DNA of 64,000 bases from positions 62,001 to 126,000 of the forward strand of contig NZ_JAVAMP010000007.1 of the NCBI RefSeq assembly GCF_030730905.1, in the 5' to 3' direction. The notes under the pieces were generated by a model. It saw nothing but the letters and a program-made list of their open reading frames with translations, had not been told where the DNA came from and made no database searches. Position numbers and translations under genes: made by a program. Position 1 is the first letter of the stretch. The number at the start of each line of letters is the position of its first letter. Shown one piece after another: positions 8,257 through 18,000 of this stretch. The stretch comes from Chengkuizengella axinellae (GTDB lineage Bacteria > Bacillota > Bacilli > Paenibacillales > KCTC-33759).

Positions 8257-10281
8257 CTATTCTCCTCCATTTAATGCATCTGGTGCTACAGTATCTACAT
8301 AAATTATTTTCTCTGCTTTTTCTGAAATGTTTCCAGCTTCATCAATTGCATATACGTAGTACTCCTGACCATCTATTTCCTTAAATAAATCATCTCTACT
8401 ATAATCTATGAAATAATTTCCACCCTCTATTACATTGAGAGCTATAATATACTGATTTTCTAAACCACCGAAACTGTCAATTGGATCATCATCTGAAGAT
8501 AACACAAGGTCTACCCCTGCTTCTGAATAATCCTCAAGTCCAACTAATGTTTCTAAAGAGTCTCTATTATTAATAGTAACAGTAACATCTTCAACATCAT
8601 TATTTAAAATAGGTTGGGCTACTTGGGTATCTATTATTATACTTTCATCTGTTGGAATTATCTTATCACCGATTTTTACAGATATATCATATTCACCATC
8701 AGCCCAACCTGATATATCAATTTCAACCCATCCAGATTGATCAACACTAAATATTTCTTCTTTATCAGATAAGATAATTTTTATATCTTGATTCGGATTG
8801 CCCATATATTCCAAATAAGAAGTCGGGTCTCCCATATCCATAGCCTCTTTATTAAAAACAGAATCTCCAGAATTAAGTAATAGATTTGTACTGATGGTAT
8901 GATCTGCTTTTTCAGAAATACGGTTTGGATCTTCAATATCGATGGCGTAAACATAATAAACATCATCTAAATTGTAATATTCATAACTGCACAATAGATC
9001 TGTACATTCCTCAAATAAAGGAGCCTTGCCTGTTATATCAAAATAACTATATGAAAGATCAATCACTCCTTCTGGAAATATATTAGATTCAATGATGATT
9101 GTTCTATTATCATTTTCGTCTTCTAGTCCTTCTAATCCATCCGAAGGATCTCCATCTGTACTTATTACCAGCTGGACTGTATCATTATCATCATTATTTT
9201 TAATTGTTGTTGAACCATATTCAGATTGTTGCTCAAATAAATAAAAATGATCAAAAAACTTTACGTTATTACCATTTACATTTTCGCTGTTAGCATTTAA
9301 AATAGGTTTTTCTATTGGATCAGGTTCTGGCTCTGGATTAGGTTTAGGTTTAGATGGGGATGTTGTCACTTTAATGTTCTTTTTCACTTCAATTTCAAAT
9401 ACGATGAAATCATTGAGATCACCTGCTAAATCTTTCACTGAGGCTTTTTTTATATAGATATTTACTTTTCCTTCAGGAAATTGATTCTCGTTGAAGTTTA
9501 GTTTCATTTCATTCCCATCAATTGAGAGATCAGCTTGCCGCTCATCATTTTCATCAACCGGATATGCATTACATGTGTGGAAGTAGCTCAACATATCTAC
9601 ATCCATCACTTCAATATCTTCACTGAAGATTAACGTGACCCCTGTTGCTGTGGCATTTTTATAATTAACAACATGTGGTAGTTCTAAATTAGGCTGGATG
9701 TCAAGTGCGATATATGTTTCATAAGCAGAATTTACTAAAAATTTGCGATCTCCATCTACTTTGTAATCCTCTTGTTCATTGATTAAATTCCACTCTAACG
9801 CTTGTGCAACATAATGCTGTGCCCATTCACTTACACTTGAACCCACATAACCAGACTCATCAATTTCTAAACCTTTATATTCTGCATATCCTACAACAAG
9901 CAATTTTGCAAATTGTTCTTTAGTTACATTGTTTTTGGGGTCAAACAAACCTTTGCCTATTCCATCAATAATACCAGCAGAAGTCCCTGCTTCAATATAC
10001 GAATATGCCCAGTTCCCTTCTGTTTTTACATCAGAATAGGTTCCTGATGCAGGTGGTTCCGCTGAATCAAGTAAAAATAATAATGTAATTACTTTTGCCG
10101 CTTGTTCACGCAGCATATCATCTTCTAAATGAGGTAAACAATCACCATAACCATCAAAAATCCCTTTTCCTCTCAACACATCAAACTTCTCTTCTACAGT
10201 TAACTCTTCCACTGCTGAACTATAAGGAACCATTGAAAAAAACAGGGCAAAAGTCAGCAATATAGATAAGATTTTCTTCAT
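8257..10281 (-). CDS. S-layer-homology (SLH) domain surface protein
   Basis: 674 residues. A signal peptide (1 to about 24, MKKILSILLTFALFFS) is followed by three SLH-type segments (about 30-200; YSDVKTEGNWAYSYIEAGTS is the clearest) that normally bind pyruvylated secondary cell-wall polymer. Next comes a beta-sandwich segment resembling Ig-like adhesin domains (about 205-310), a proline/glutamate-rich linker (PKPNPEPEPDP), and a C-terminal region with two related acidic repeats (STDGDPSDGLEGLED and SSDDDPIDSFGGLEN) plus YYVYAIDEAGNISEKA motifs. The start has AGGAGGAGAATAAAAAA in front. Its role is probably cell-surface display; the ligand is unknown. It shares promoter block C with the two upstream surface genes but has its own signal peptide. 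Confidence 0.85.
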   Translation of the reverse strand: MKKILSILLTFALFFSMVPYSSAVEELTVEEKFDVLRGKGIFDGYGDCLPHLEDDMLREQAAKVITLLFLLDSAEPPASGTYSDVKTEGNWAYSYIEAGTSAGIIDGIGKGLFDPKNNVTKEQFAKLLVVGYAEYKGLEIDESGYVGSSVSEWAQHYVAQALEWNLINEQEDYKVDGDRKFLVNSAYETYIALDIQPNLELPHVVNYKNATATGVTLIFSEDIEVMDVDMLSYFHTCNAYPVDENDERQADLSIDGNEMKLNFNENQFPEGKVNIYIKKASVKDLAGDLNDFIVFEIEVKKNIKVTTSPSKPKPNPEPEPDPIEKPILNANSENVNGNNVKFFDHFYLFEQQSEYGSTTIKNNDDNDTVQLVISTDGDPSDGLEGLEDENDNRTIIIESNIFPEGVIDLSYSYFDITGKAPLFEECTDLLCSYEYYNLDDVYYVYAIDIEDPNRISEKADHTISTNLLLNSGDSVFNKEAMDMGDPTSYLEYMGNPNQDIKIILSDKEEIFSVDQSGWVEIDISGWADGEYDISVKIGDKIIPTDESIIIDTQVAQPILNNDVEDVTVTINNRDSLETLVGLEDYSEAGVDLVLSSDDDPIDSFGGLENQYIIALNVIEGGNYFIDYSRDDLFKEIDGQEYYVYAIDEAGNISEKAEKIIYVDTVAPDALNGGE

Positions 10282-10474
10282 TTTTTTATTCTCCTCCTAA
10301 TGGATGTTCAATCCGATATTATAAAATATGACTTCTTCTACTTCAGCTTAAGATTTTAATTAAATGATCCCCCTTGTTTCCATTTCTACTATTTTTGTAA
10401 GAAGATAGAGACTACGCATAATGAATTGTAAAAATATAGTTTTCTTAGTCCTGTCTATAAGATTAGCTTCGAAA

Positions 10475-10590
10475 ATGACAAGTAGAATGGACTACATACT
10501 CAAACTGTTCTGTTCATGCACTTTAATTTGCATTTTTTTGGAGTTCAGACAAATTATAATAGAAGCCCCTCTCAACAAACTCTCACAATT
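10475..10590 (-). promoter_or_regulatory. Shared promoter-leader block, copy C (SLH gene)
   Basis: Core at 10552-10575: TTGAGAGGGGCTTCTAT then TATAAT. Downstream are ACAGTTTG and GTAGTCCATTCTACTTGTC, matching copies A and B with a few substitutions. About 190 bases of leader separate it from the SLH gene start. Confidence 0.65.
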
Positions 10591-10603
10591 CTTGGTTTAA
10601 AAC

Positions 10604-10864
10604 TTGAAGGAATCTATTTCATCTAATTTAAGAAGCTTGTTAACTGAAGAATCTTTACTTAACAAGATTGAATTAAGAATTGAACGAGCGGAGTGTTTGT
10701 TACTTTACAAAGGAATGAATGTAACAGAGGTTAATTCACGATTGTATCTTTTCATTGTTGAAACTACGCTTCTTTTTCTTTTAGTCATTAACCCTATAAA
10801 CCTCCAAATTTTAATAATAGTAGACTGTAATTTATCAAGGCAAAATCCCCTCACAAATATATAG
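10604..10864 (+). other. Dubious ORF divergent from promoter copy C
   Basis: 86-codon frame with a TTG start and no convincing ribosome binding site. Its middle (IERAECLLLYKGMNVTEV) resembles the remnant at 3930-4031 beside promoter copy A, and its C-terminal half is hydrophobic. It is probably the decayed copy of a gene duplicated together with the promoter block. Otherwise the 10282-10972 stretch holds only promoter copy C, its leader and the symporter promoter region. Confidence 0.25.
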
Positions 10865-10972
10865 AATAAGAGCATCACTTTTACATGTCATATTTTTCAC
10901 CCTTCTAAACTTGTTTATTGTGTAATAACTATGAAATAAGCATGTTCTACAATTTTTTGAAGGAGGTTCAAT

Positions 10973-12325
10973 ATGCAGGATATAATAAACGAAATATCAA
11001 GTTTTGTTTGGGGACCACCACTTCTTGTATTACTTGTTGGAACTGGGATTTATTTAACCATTCGATTAACTTTTTTACAATTTCGTCTTTTGCCTTATTC
11101 CTTAAAACTTGCATTTACTAAAAAGCAGGACAAGAAATCTGAAGGAGATATTTCTCACTTTCAGTCATTGATGACAGCACTTGCAGCTACAGTAGGGACG
11201 GGGAACATTGCAGGGGTTGCAACGGCGGTTTTCCTTGGAGGACCTGGAGCTGTATTTTGGATGTGGATTACCGCATTGTTTGGGATGGCAACCAAATATG
11301 CAGAGGCCATCCTAGCCGTTAAATATCGTGTTAAAGATGCGAATGGGGAAATGTCAGGCGGTCCAATGTACTATCTTGAAAAAGGCTTGAAGCAAAAATG
11401 GCTCGCTATTCTTTTTGCGTTATTTGGTGCTATCGCAGCGTTTGGAATAGGAAATTTAGTCCAATCTAACTCAGTTGCTGAAGCGATGGAGTCTACTTTT
11501 TCAGTTCCAACTTATGCTACAGGGATTATCTTAGCTCTCTTAACTGCTATTGTGATCATTGGTGGAATCAAAATCATAGGAAAAGTCACATCATTTTTTG
11601 TTCCTATTATGGCATTATTTTATGTTACAGCAGGTTTAATCATATTGATATTGAATGCTGAATTGGTACCGAATGCTATTGCACTTATCTTTACAGATGC
11701 CTTTACAGGTCAAGCTGTTGCTGGAGGTGCTATCGGTGCAGTTATTCGTTGGGGTGTTGCTAGAGGGGTATTTTCCAATGAAGCTGGTTTAGGATCTGCT
11801 CCAATTGCTGCGGCAGCTGCTAAAACAGATTACCCTGGACGTCAAGCGCTAGTTTCTATGACACAAGTATTTATTGATACGATTATTATTTGTTCCATTA
11901 CTGGAATCACATTAGTCATGGGAGGTTTGTATCAAGGAGAAGTCAAGGGAGCTGCTTTAACATCTAAAACATTTGAAATGTTCTTGCCTTCCGCAGGTTC
12001 CTATATTGTTACGATCGGTTTAGTTTTCTTTGCCTTTTCAACGATTATAGGATGGTCTTACTACGGCGAGAAATGTTTCACCTACTTGTTTAAAAATCCT
12101 GCAGTCAAATACTTATATCGTGCATTGTTTGCTGTATCTGTGTTTTTTGGTTCTTTATGGTCATTAAATACCGTTTGGGGCATCGCAGATATTATGAATG
12201 GATTAATGGCGATACCGAACTTAATTGGACTGCTCGGATTATCTGGTGTAGTGGTTTATGAAACGAAAAAATTCTTGAAAGTGTTAAAAGAGGAGAAAGA
12301 GAAGAAATTGAGCAATCAAACATAA
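10973..12325 (+). CDS. Sodium:alanine symporter family (AGCS) transporter
   Basis: 450 residues with about 10-11 membrane segments. Family hallmarks are FQSLMTALAATVGTGNIAGV near the N-terminus, GGPGAVFWMW, SGGPMYYLEKGL, RWGVARGVFSNEAGLGSAPI and the C-terminal GWSYYGEKC. AGCS proteins (AlsT, GlnT, DagA) import alanine, glycine or glutamine with Na+ or H+. Substrate choice cannot be decided from sequence alone. GAAGGAGGTTCAAT precedes the ATG. The gene is monocistronic and ends in a clear terminator. Confidence 0.93.
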   Translation: MQDIINEISSFVWGPPLLVLLVGTGIYLTIRLTFLQFRLLPYSLKLAFTKKQDKKSEGDISHFQSLMTALAATVGTGNIAGVATAVFLGGPGAVFWMWITALFGMATKYAEAILAVKYRVKDANGEMSGGPMYYLEKGLKQKWLAILFALFGAIAAFGIGNLVQSNSVAEAMESTFSVPTYATGIILALLTAIVIIGGIKIIGKVTSFFVPIMALFYVTAGLIILILNAELVPNAIALIFTDAFTGQAVAGGAIGAVIRWGVARGVFSNEAGLGSAPIAAAAAKTDYPGRQALVSMTQVFIDTIIICSITGITLVMGGLYQGEVKGAALTSKTFEMFLPSAGSYIVTIGLVFFAFSTIIGWSYYGEKCFTYLFKNPAVKYLYRALFAVSVFFGSLWSLNTVWGIADIMNGLMAIPNLIGLLGLSGVVVYETKKFLKVLKEEKEKKLSNQT

Positions 12326-12362
12326 CCACCTTGTTTTTATCATTTTATTAAATATATATTCA

Positions 12363-12415
12363 AATAAAACCGATCAATAGCTCCTCAGAAGCTTACATGA
12401 TCGGTTTTATTTTTC
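12363..12415 (+). terminator. Terminator of the AGCS symporter gene
   Basis: A 14-base perfect inverted repeat (AATAAAACCGATCA / TGATCGGTTTTATT) with a 21-base loop is followed by TTT. Confidence 0.85.
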
Positions 12416-12520
12416 ATGTAGAATGTGATAAAGTCGGGCACTTCTCTAGAAAAAATAATCCATTCATTTTTTCTAGTTGCTCAACAAAATTCCAATGGTC
12501 ATATTCTGTGCCCTGCAACC

Positions 12521-13141
12521 TCATTCTTCCTGCTTTTCAACTTTAAGCTTTAATATCAACACAAGCTCATACTCCTTAATCATTCCATCTATTCCTTCTG
12601 GTGTGTAGTCATAACCACCTAGAGAATGATTATCGTGTCCATATACACCTAGTATTTTAGTTTCTCCAGATTTTAAACTAATTGTTTCATCAGGAATTGC
12701 ATAACTCCATCCACGAATGCCTGAAGAATATAAACCGTTAAGTTCAACTTCCAACGGTACTTGAGATACTTCGGGAGAATACAAAAAGAACAAGGGATTA
12801 GGATTGGTGGAGTGAATAATTCCAAACCCCATTGAACCTTCACTCTTTTTATTTGGACTGTAACCATATGATAACTGCGTTAAAGGAGAAGAACTTATTT
12901 TCTTTCCAGATTCATATCCCTCAACCCAAAGATTTACCCGGCTTTTGTCCGCATATGGAAGTTTGAGATGAAAGTCAAACAATTCACCAATTCCTAACTC
13001 TTCTAAAGATTTCTGATGTACAGAATCTTTGTTTACTTGTATAGAAGCTATATTGTTTTTATCGATCGTTGTCTCCTTACTACACCCTATAAGAATTATT
13101 ATCATCATTAGAATTAGTACGATATAGATTCTTCGATTCAA
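12521..13141 (-). CDS. Secreted lipoprotein of unknown function
   Basis: 206 residues. The N-terminal segment MNRRIYIVLILMMIIILIGC is a lipoprotein signal with lipobox LIGC. The mature part is beta-rich and soluble (LWVEGYESGKKISSSPLTQL, SYAIPDETISLKSGETKILG), suggesting an extracytoplasmic beta-sandwich. I do not recognise a family. No ribosome binding site better than GGAGGTGCTATTTTG is present, and the ATG at 13141 fits it. It is monocistronic, with no functional hint from its neighbours. Confidence 0.75.
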   Translation of the reverse strand: MNRRIYIVLILMMIIILIGCSKETTIDKNNIASIQVNKDSVHQKSLEELGIGELFDFHLKLPYADKSRVNLWVEGYESGKKISSSPLTQLSYGYSPNKKSEGSMGFGIIHSTNPNPLFFLYSPEVSQVPLEVELNGLYSSGIRGWSYAIPDETISLKSGETKILGVYGHDNHSLGGYDYTPEGIDGMIKEYELVLILKLKVEKQEE

Positions 13142-13219
13142 AATAGCACCTCCACGCCTAACTTAATTACAATTATTTCAAATTGTATTGATTTCCACAA
13201 CAATTAATTCAAATGTAAT

Positions 13220-13310
13220 AGCACTAACGCTCCATTCGGTACACGGCGGTTCATATCATATTCAGTAAATATGCATGTACAAAAATTTTTATAATGGAAT
13301 TTTGGCGCAC
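13220..13310 (-). mobile_element. Internally deleted group IIC intron relic
   Basis: On the minus strand, GTGCGCC at 13310 lies a few bases after the beta-glucosidase terminator, exactly where a group IIC intron would begin. Only about 60 bases later is the 17-base segment GAACCGCCGTGTACCGA (13236-13252), identical to the domain V arm of the intact intron at 5851-5867. The reverse transcriptase and most of the ribozyme are gone. Domain VI is not recognisable. Confidence 0.7.
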
Positions 13311-13314
13311 ATGA

Positions 13315-13351
13315 AAAAACTCATGAATCATATCCTGATTCATGAGTTTTT
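13315..13351 (-). terminator. Terminator of the beta-glucosidase gene
   Basis: A perfect 16-base inverted repeat (AAAAACTCATGAATCA / TGATTCATGAGTTTTT) with a 5-base loop; its minus-strand T run abuts the intron relic. Confidence 0.9.
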
Positions 13352-13360
13352 AAACGTTTT

Positions 13361-14704
13361 TTATACTTCATGGTAGTTATTTTTAATCAACTTCTGATAC
13401 CAGTAATAACTCTCTTTAGGTGTTCTCTCTTGCGTACGATAATTCACATGGACTAATCCAAAACGCATGCTGTAACCATATGCCCACTCGAAATTATCCA
13501 TCATAGACCAGCACATATACCCTTTTACATTCACACCAGATTCGATACAACGGTGAAGTTGCGTGATATGTTTTTTCAAGAATGAAGTTCTACCCTCATC
13601 ATTTACAATACCATCTTTAGGCTCATCGTTGTAACATGCCCCATTTTCAGTAATGTAAATAGGAACTTGTCCGTATCGATCTGTTATGAATTTTAAAACG
13701 TAATACAACCCTTCAGGATAAATGTCCCAACCAATATCTGTTTTATCTCGACCGACATTAATCCCCTCATTGTCTAATATATCAGAGTTCTCCTTATATT
13801 TTACAACCCCGCCAGTGTAATAATTAATACCTAGGAAATCAATGGGCTGATGAATAGCTTCCATATCTCCCGGCTGAACATTCATTTTCACACCTTTTTT
13901 CTCAAACCAATCCACCATAAATTGAGGGTAACTTCCTTTAAACACAGGATCCATAAACCATTCAACATACCATGCTCTACCTCTATCGGCTGTATCAATA
14001 TCTTCTTGTTTGTTGCTGTATGGTTCATTCCAAGTCACGTTAGGAGCATATCCAATTTGTCCTTCTGCTCCAAGTTCTCTATACTTGCTTACTGTTTTCC
14101 CATGTGCAACCAATAAATGATGAGCGACATCCACTGCAATTTGTATATCTCTTTTGCCTGGTGCATGATTGCCATAATAGTTGGACAAGAAAGCACTACA
14201 CCACATCTCATTAAAAGTCATCCAGTTTTTAATTTTACCTGCAAATTCTTTAAACATCGTCTCTGCAAAATTAACAAATGCATCAATTGTATCACGATTT
14301 TCCCATCCACCTTGATCTTGTAAAGCTTGAGGAAGATCCCAATGATATAAAGTACAATACGGCTCAATACCATTTTCCAATAATTTGTCCACAAAGTTGT
14401 GATAGTACTCTAGTCCTTTTGGATTAACCTCTCCCGTTCCATTCGGGAAAATTCTTGGCCATGAAACAGAAAAGCGATACACTTTAATTCCTAATTGTTT
14501 CATTAATTCAATATCTTCTTCATATCGATGATAGCTATCACAAGCCACATCTCCATTATCTCCTTCAAATACTTTACCAGGTATACGAGCGAAAGTATCC
14601 CAGATTGACATTCCTCTACCGTCTTTATTGTAAGCCCCTTCGATTTGGTAAGCTGCTGTAGCAGTTCCCCATTTAAAATCTTTAGGAAATTGTAATATTG
14701 TCAT
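13361..14704 (-). CDS. bglA: Glycoside hydrolase family 1 beta-glucosidase
   Basis: About 447 residues, the usual GH1 length. Motifs are FKWGTATAAYQIEGA (substrate-binding N-terminus), WPRIFPNGTG, LYHWDLP, TFNEMW with the acid/base Glu near 167, and YITENGA with the nucleophile Glu near 354. There is no signal peptide, so the enzyme is cytoplasmic and should cleave imported beta-glucosides such as cellobiose or laminaribiose. Two ATG codons are adjacent; the second (14704) is better spaced from GAGGTGAA. Lying just downstream of the secreted GH81 glucanase, it could finish degradation of its beta-1,3-glucan oligomers (inference). Confidence 0.95.
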   Translation of the reverse strand: MTILQFPKDFKWGTATAAYQIEGAYNKDGRGMSIWDTFARIPGKVFEGDNGDVACDSYHRYEEDIELMKQLGIKVYRFSVSWPRIFPNGTGEVNPKGLEYYHNFVDKLLENGIEPYCTLYHWDLPQALQDQGGWENRDTIDAFVNFAETMFKEFAGKIKNWMTFNEMWCSAFLSNYYGNHAPGKRDIQIAVDVAHHLLVAHGKTVSKYRELGAEGQIGYAPNVTWNEPYSNKQEDIDTADRGRAWYVEWFMDPVFKGSYPQFMVDWFEKKGVKMNVQPGDMEAIHQPIDFLGINYYTGGVVKYKENSDILDNEGINVGRDKTDIGWDIYPEGLYYVLKFITDRYGQVPIYITENGACYNDEPKDGIVNDEGRTSFLKKHITQLHRCIESGVNVKGYMCWSMMDNFEWAYGYSMRFGLVHVNYRTQERTPKESYYWYQKLIKNNYHEV

Positions 14705-14937
14705 CATTTCACCTCATAAAAAATTTCTTATTGATAAGCCATGAAATTAACAAGTTCATTTTGATATAGTTTAAGCTGAATTGCAAATTTGAACCTAATT
14801 ATAATCAATATAAAGTAATAATGATATTACCATATTAGGCTTTCGTTTATGCTATTTTGGGATTTAGAGAAGCAAACCACAATGAATAATAAACTTTTCA
14901 TGAGCTAAAATCCAATTATTTCTTAATCAAAAAAGCT

Positions 14938-14977
14938 AAAAAACTGCGAGAATATAAAGCTTTCCCGCAGTTTTTTT
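14938..14977 (-). terminator. Terminator of the GH81 gene
   Basis: On the minus strand an AAAACTGCG/CGCAGTTTT stem is followed by TTT, between the GH81 stop and the beta-glucosidase start. Confidence 0.8.
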
Positions 14978-15020
14978 GGATTGTACTTTAAAGGTAAAGA
15001 TTATTTCCTTTTATAAATAA

Positions 15021-18000
15021 TTAGTTGAAAGAATACTCATATTTTGGTGTATCGTAAGCTAGTTCTCCTTTATTATACGTATAGAAGAAGCTGATCTTAC
15101 TTCCAGTCTGAAGTCCTGAAATTGTGTATTCCCAAGTCCCATTATTATTTACTGTTCTTACATTTTGCTGTGCGCCATTGTCAATTGTGTAGTGTAGATC
15201 TACAAAACCAGAATCAGACGTTGGTACAAACTTTAGTACAGCTTGATCTTCATTTAGCTTTTCAATAGAAATGTTATAATCTGGCGCAGTAATCACTTCA
15301 TTATTAGGAACATTAGGTTCAGAAGGTACTGTTGGTTCTTCACCACCAGATGGAACTTCAACACTAGATCCTACTGTGTAATCGTACCAAGGTGTACTAT
15401 ATGCAGGTGTTCCTTTTGTATACGTATATGAATAACTAATCACACTACCTTCGCTAACACCTTTTATCGTATATTCCCATACTCCATTATTGTTTTCTGC
15501 CCTTACGTTTTGTTGTACACCATTATCCACTTTGTAATGTAAGTCTACAAAATTTGATGCTACAACTGGAGTGAAGGACAATGTTACATCAGATCCATTT
15601 CTTTCAATATTGATCGTATAATCTTCTTCTACAATATCACCAGAATTTACAGGAGGTTGTTTTGTAGTTACAGTCACCACATTACTAGCTTGTGATTCAT
15701 TTCCTGATTCGTCGTAAGCAACAACAGAGTAATTATACGTTGTACCTGCCGTCAAACCACTATCCTGAACATTTGTTTCCGATCCAGTATATACTACAAC
15801 TCCGTTTCGGAATACTTTATACCCTGCTAAAGCTTCATTATCAGTAGAGGCTGTCCAAGATAAATCAGTCGTTGTTTCTGTAACATTAGATGAACTTAGC
15901 ACTGGTACAGTCGGTGCTTCTGTATCTGGCTCCGGTTCTGGTGTTGGTTCTGGAGCTGGTGTTTCTCCACCGCCTGAAGCAGATCCAACCGTATAACTGT
16001 ACCATGGTGAATCATAAGCAGGTGTTCCTTTTGTATACGTGTATGAAAATTGAACTTCACTGCCTTCATTCAAACCAGTAATGGTATAAGTCCAAACACC
16101 ATTTTCATTCGTTGCTCTTACATTTTGCTGTGCGCCATTGTCTACAGTATAGTGTAGATCAACAAAACTAGAAGCTTCAGAAGGATTCATTGTCAATGTA
16201 ACATCTGCTCCATTTTCGGCGATCTCAATTGTATAGTTTTCTTCTGTAATCACATTTCCGGGTTTTGTCGGCTCGCTAGGTTCTGTTGGATCAACTGGAT
16301 CTGTTGGTTCTGTTGGATCAGTTGGTTCTGTTGGATCAGTTGGTTCCGTTGGCTCAGATGGATCTGTAGGTTCTGTCGGATCTACAGGATCAGTTGGATC
16401 GATTGGTGCTGCTTCACCGTTTCCAATATTGAATTGGTAAGGTTCAACCGTAATCACTGTACCATCAGAGAATGTAACATCTCTTGTTTGACCTGTCATG
16501 TTATAAGCTACATAAGTTAATTGATTATCTTTTTTGAATACTGCATATAAAGGATAATCAGCTGTGATAGATACATCCTGCGTACCCACTGCGTTCAAAT
16601 TATGAATCCAGTGATACGTGTTCGCTTTTGAATTTCCACCTTCAGGTGTATAAACATCAGCTCGTGCATTATATTGATTAATTGCATCTTGAGGATTTTC
16701 GATTGCACGGTACATCCAAATTAAATCTTCCCAAACATCCCAATTGGTTCCGCTATTTTCAGCTACTAGAGCATCATAGTTTTCTTTTGTGTATTCAGGA
16801 TATTGAGTTAAATATAAAGATGCACCCGTGATTGGAAGCCAGTTGATACCATGAACTTCTTCTGGATTACCTGTCCACCAAACGGCATCACCAACAGTTT
16901 TTCCTCCCCAGACCATACTAGCTGTTGATTTCGTAAATCCTTCATCATAATTCTCTCCAGTTACATCAAACCAATATTCATTGATAGCATTCATTTCCGT
17001 TGTATATAAATAAATTCCTAAGTCTCGAAGTTCTTTGTCTCCTGTTGCTTCACCCCAAAGAATAATTCCTGCCCAAGCATTCATTGCTTCAGAGGAAGAC
17101 TCATTGTTATTTCCATCGAAGAATTTAGCGTGACCAGATGCCCATGAATGTCCCGCATACATATCAAAATTTCTAAGGAATGGGAAGGTATCATCATTAC
17201 GATCCATATTCGCGATATCTTTAATTAAAAGTTCAACCATGGAACCCCAATTGCCATCACTTGCCCAATTTTGATCTACACGAGCAATCTCAGCTGCTGC
17301 TTTGATGAAATATCCATAATGGAAATGATGGTCATTCATTTCTTCTACACTACCAAAACTATCTGGATAACCTAGTAGAGTTCCCCAGTTTTGATTCAAA
17401 TAAAATACTCTCTCACTGTCTAAATTACCACTGTTATCTGCAGTAAACCAATCCTCTAAGCTAACTTTTATTTCATTACGGAATTGATCTGCTGCCTCCA
17501 TATCTCCAACCTGTTCAGCGATAGGAGCTAATGTGGCTAATTTCCCGATATCTTTTCCGTACCAATACGTATCTTTATTCTCAGAATAAACTTCAGTTTG
17601 CGCTTCATCAATATAACCAGCTAATGTGTTTTTATCATAAGTGCCTAAATCAGGAAGTGAATGTAATACCCCATTAAAAGCCATATTCGTTGTGAATGAA
17701 CTTCCCTCAGCTACCTTCATGGTTCCACGTACAGAATCATACGTATAAGATAATAGAGGAGTGTTTGAATTTTTCCATTGGTGAGGGTAAAGTGCGAATA
17801 TCGTTCCTTGTTTAGACCCTTCTTTAGCTGTTGTTTCAAATGTATACGTCGTTTCTACATTGCTTGTTGCCTCGTCATAAGACCAATCTACTCTAGTATC
17901 AGTTACGAAAGAGTAAGCATATTCTTTAAACTTCTCCAATGTTTCTACAGAGTTGTCTGGTAATGCGGCTACTGTAAAATAATTCTTTCCGTTTAAGTTG

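Noticed and set aside
12447-12477. AGAAAAAAT-type inverted repeat as terminator of the 12521-13141 lipoprotein gene
   Set aside because: The stem is almost entirely A/T and there is no separate T run; evidence too weak to list as a terminator.
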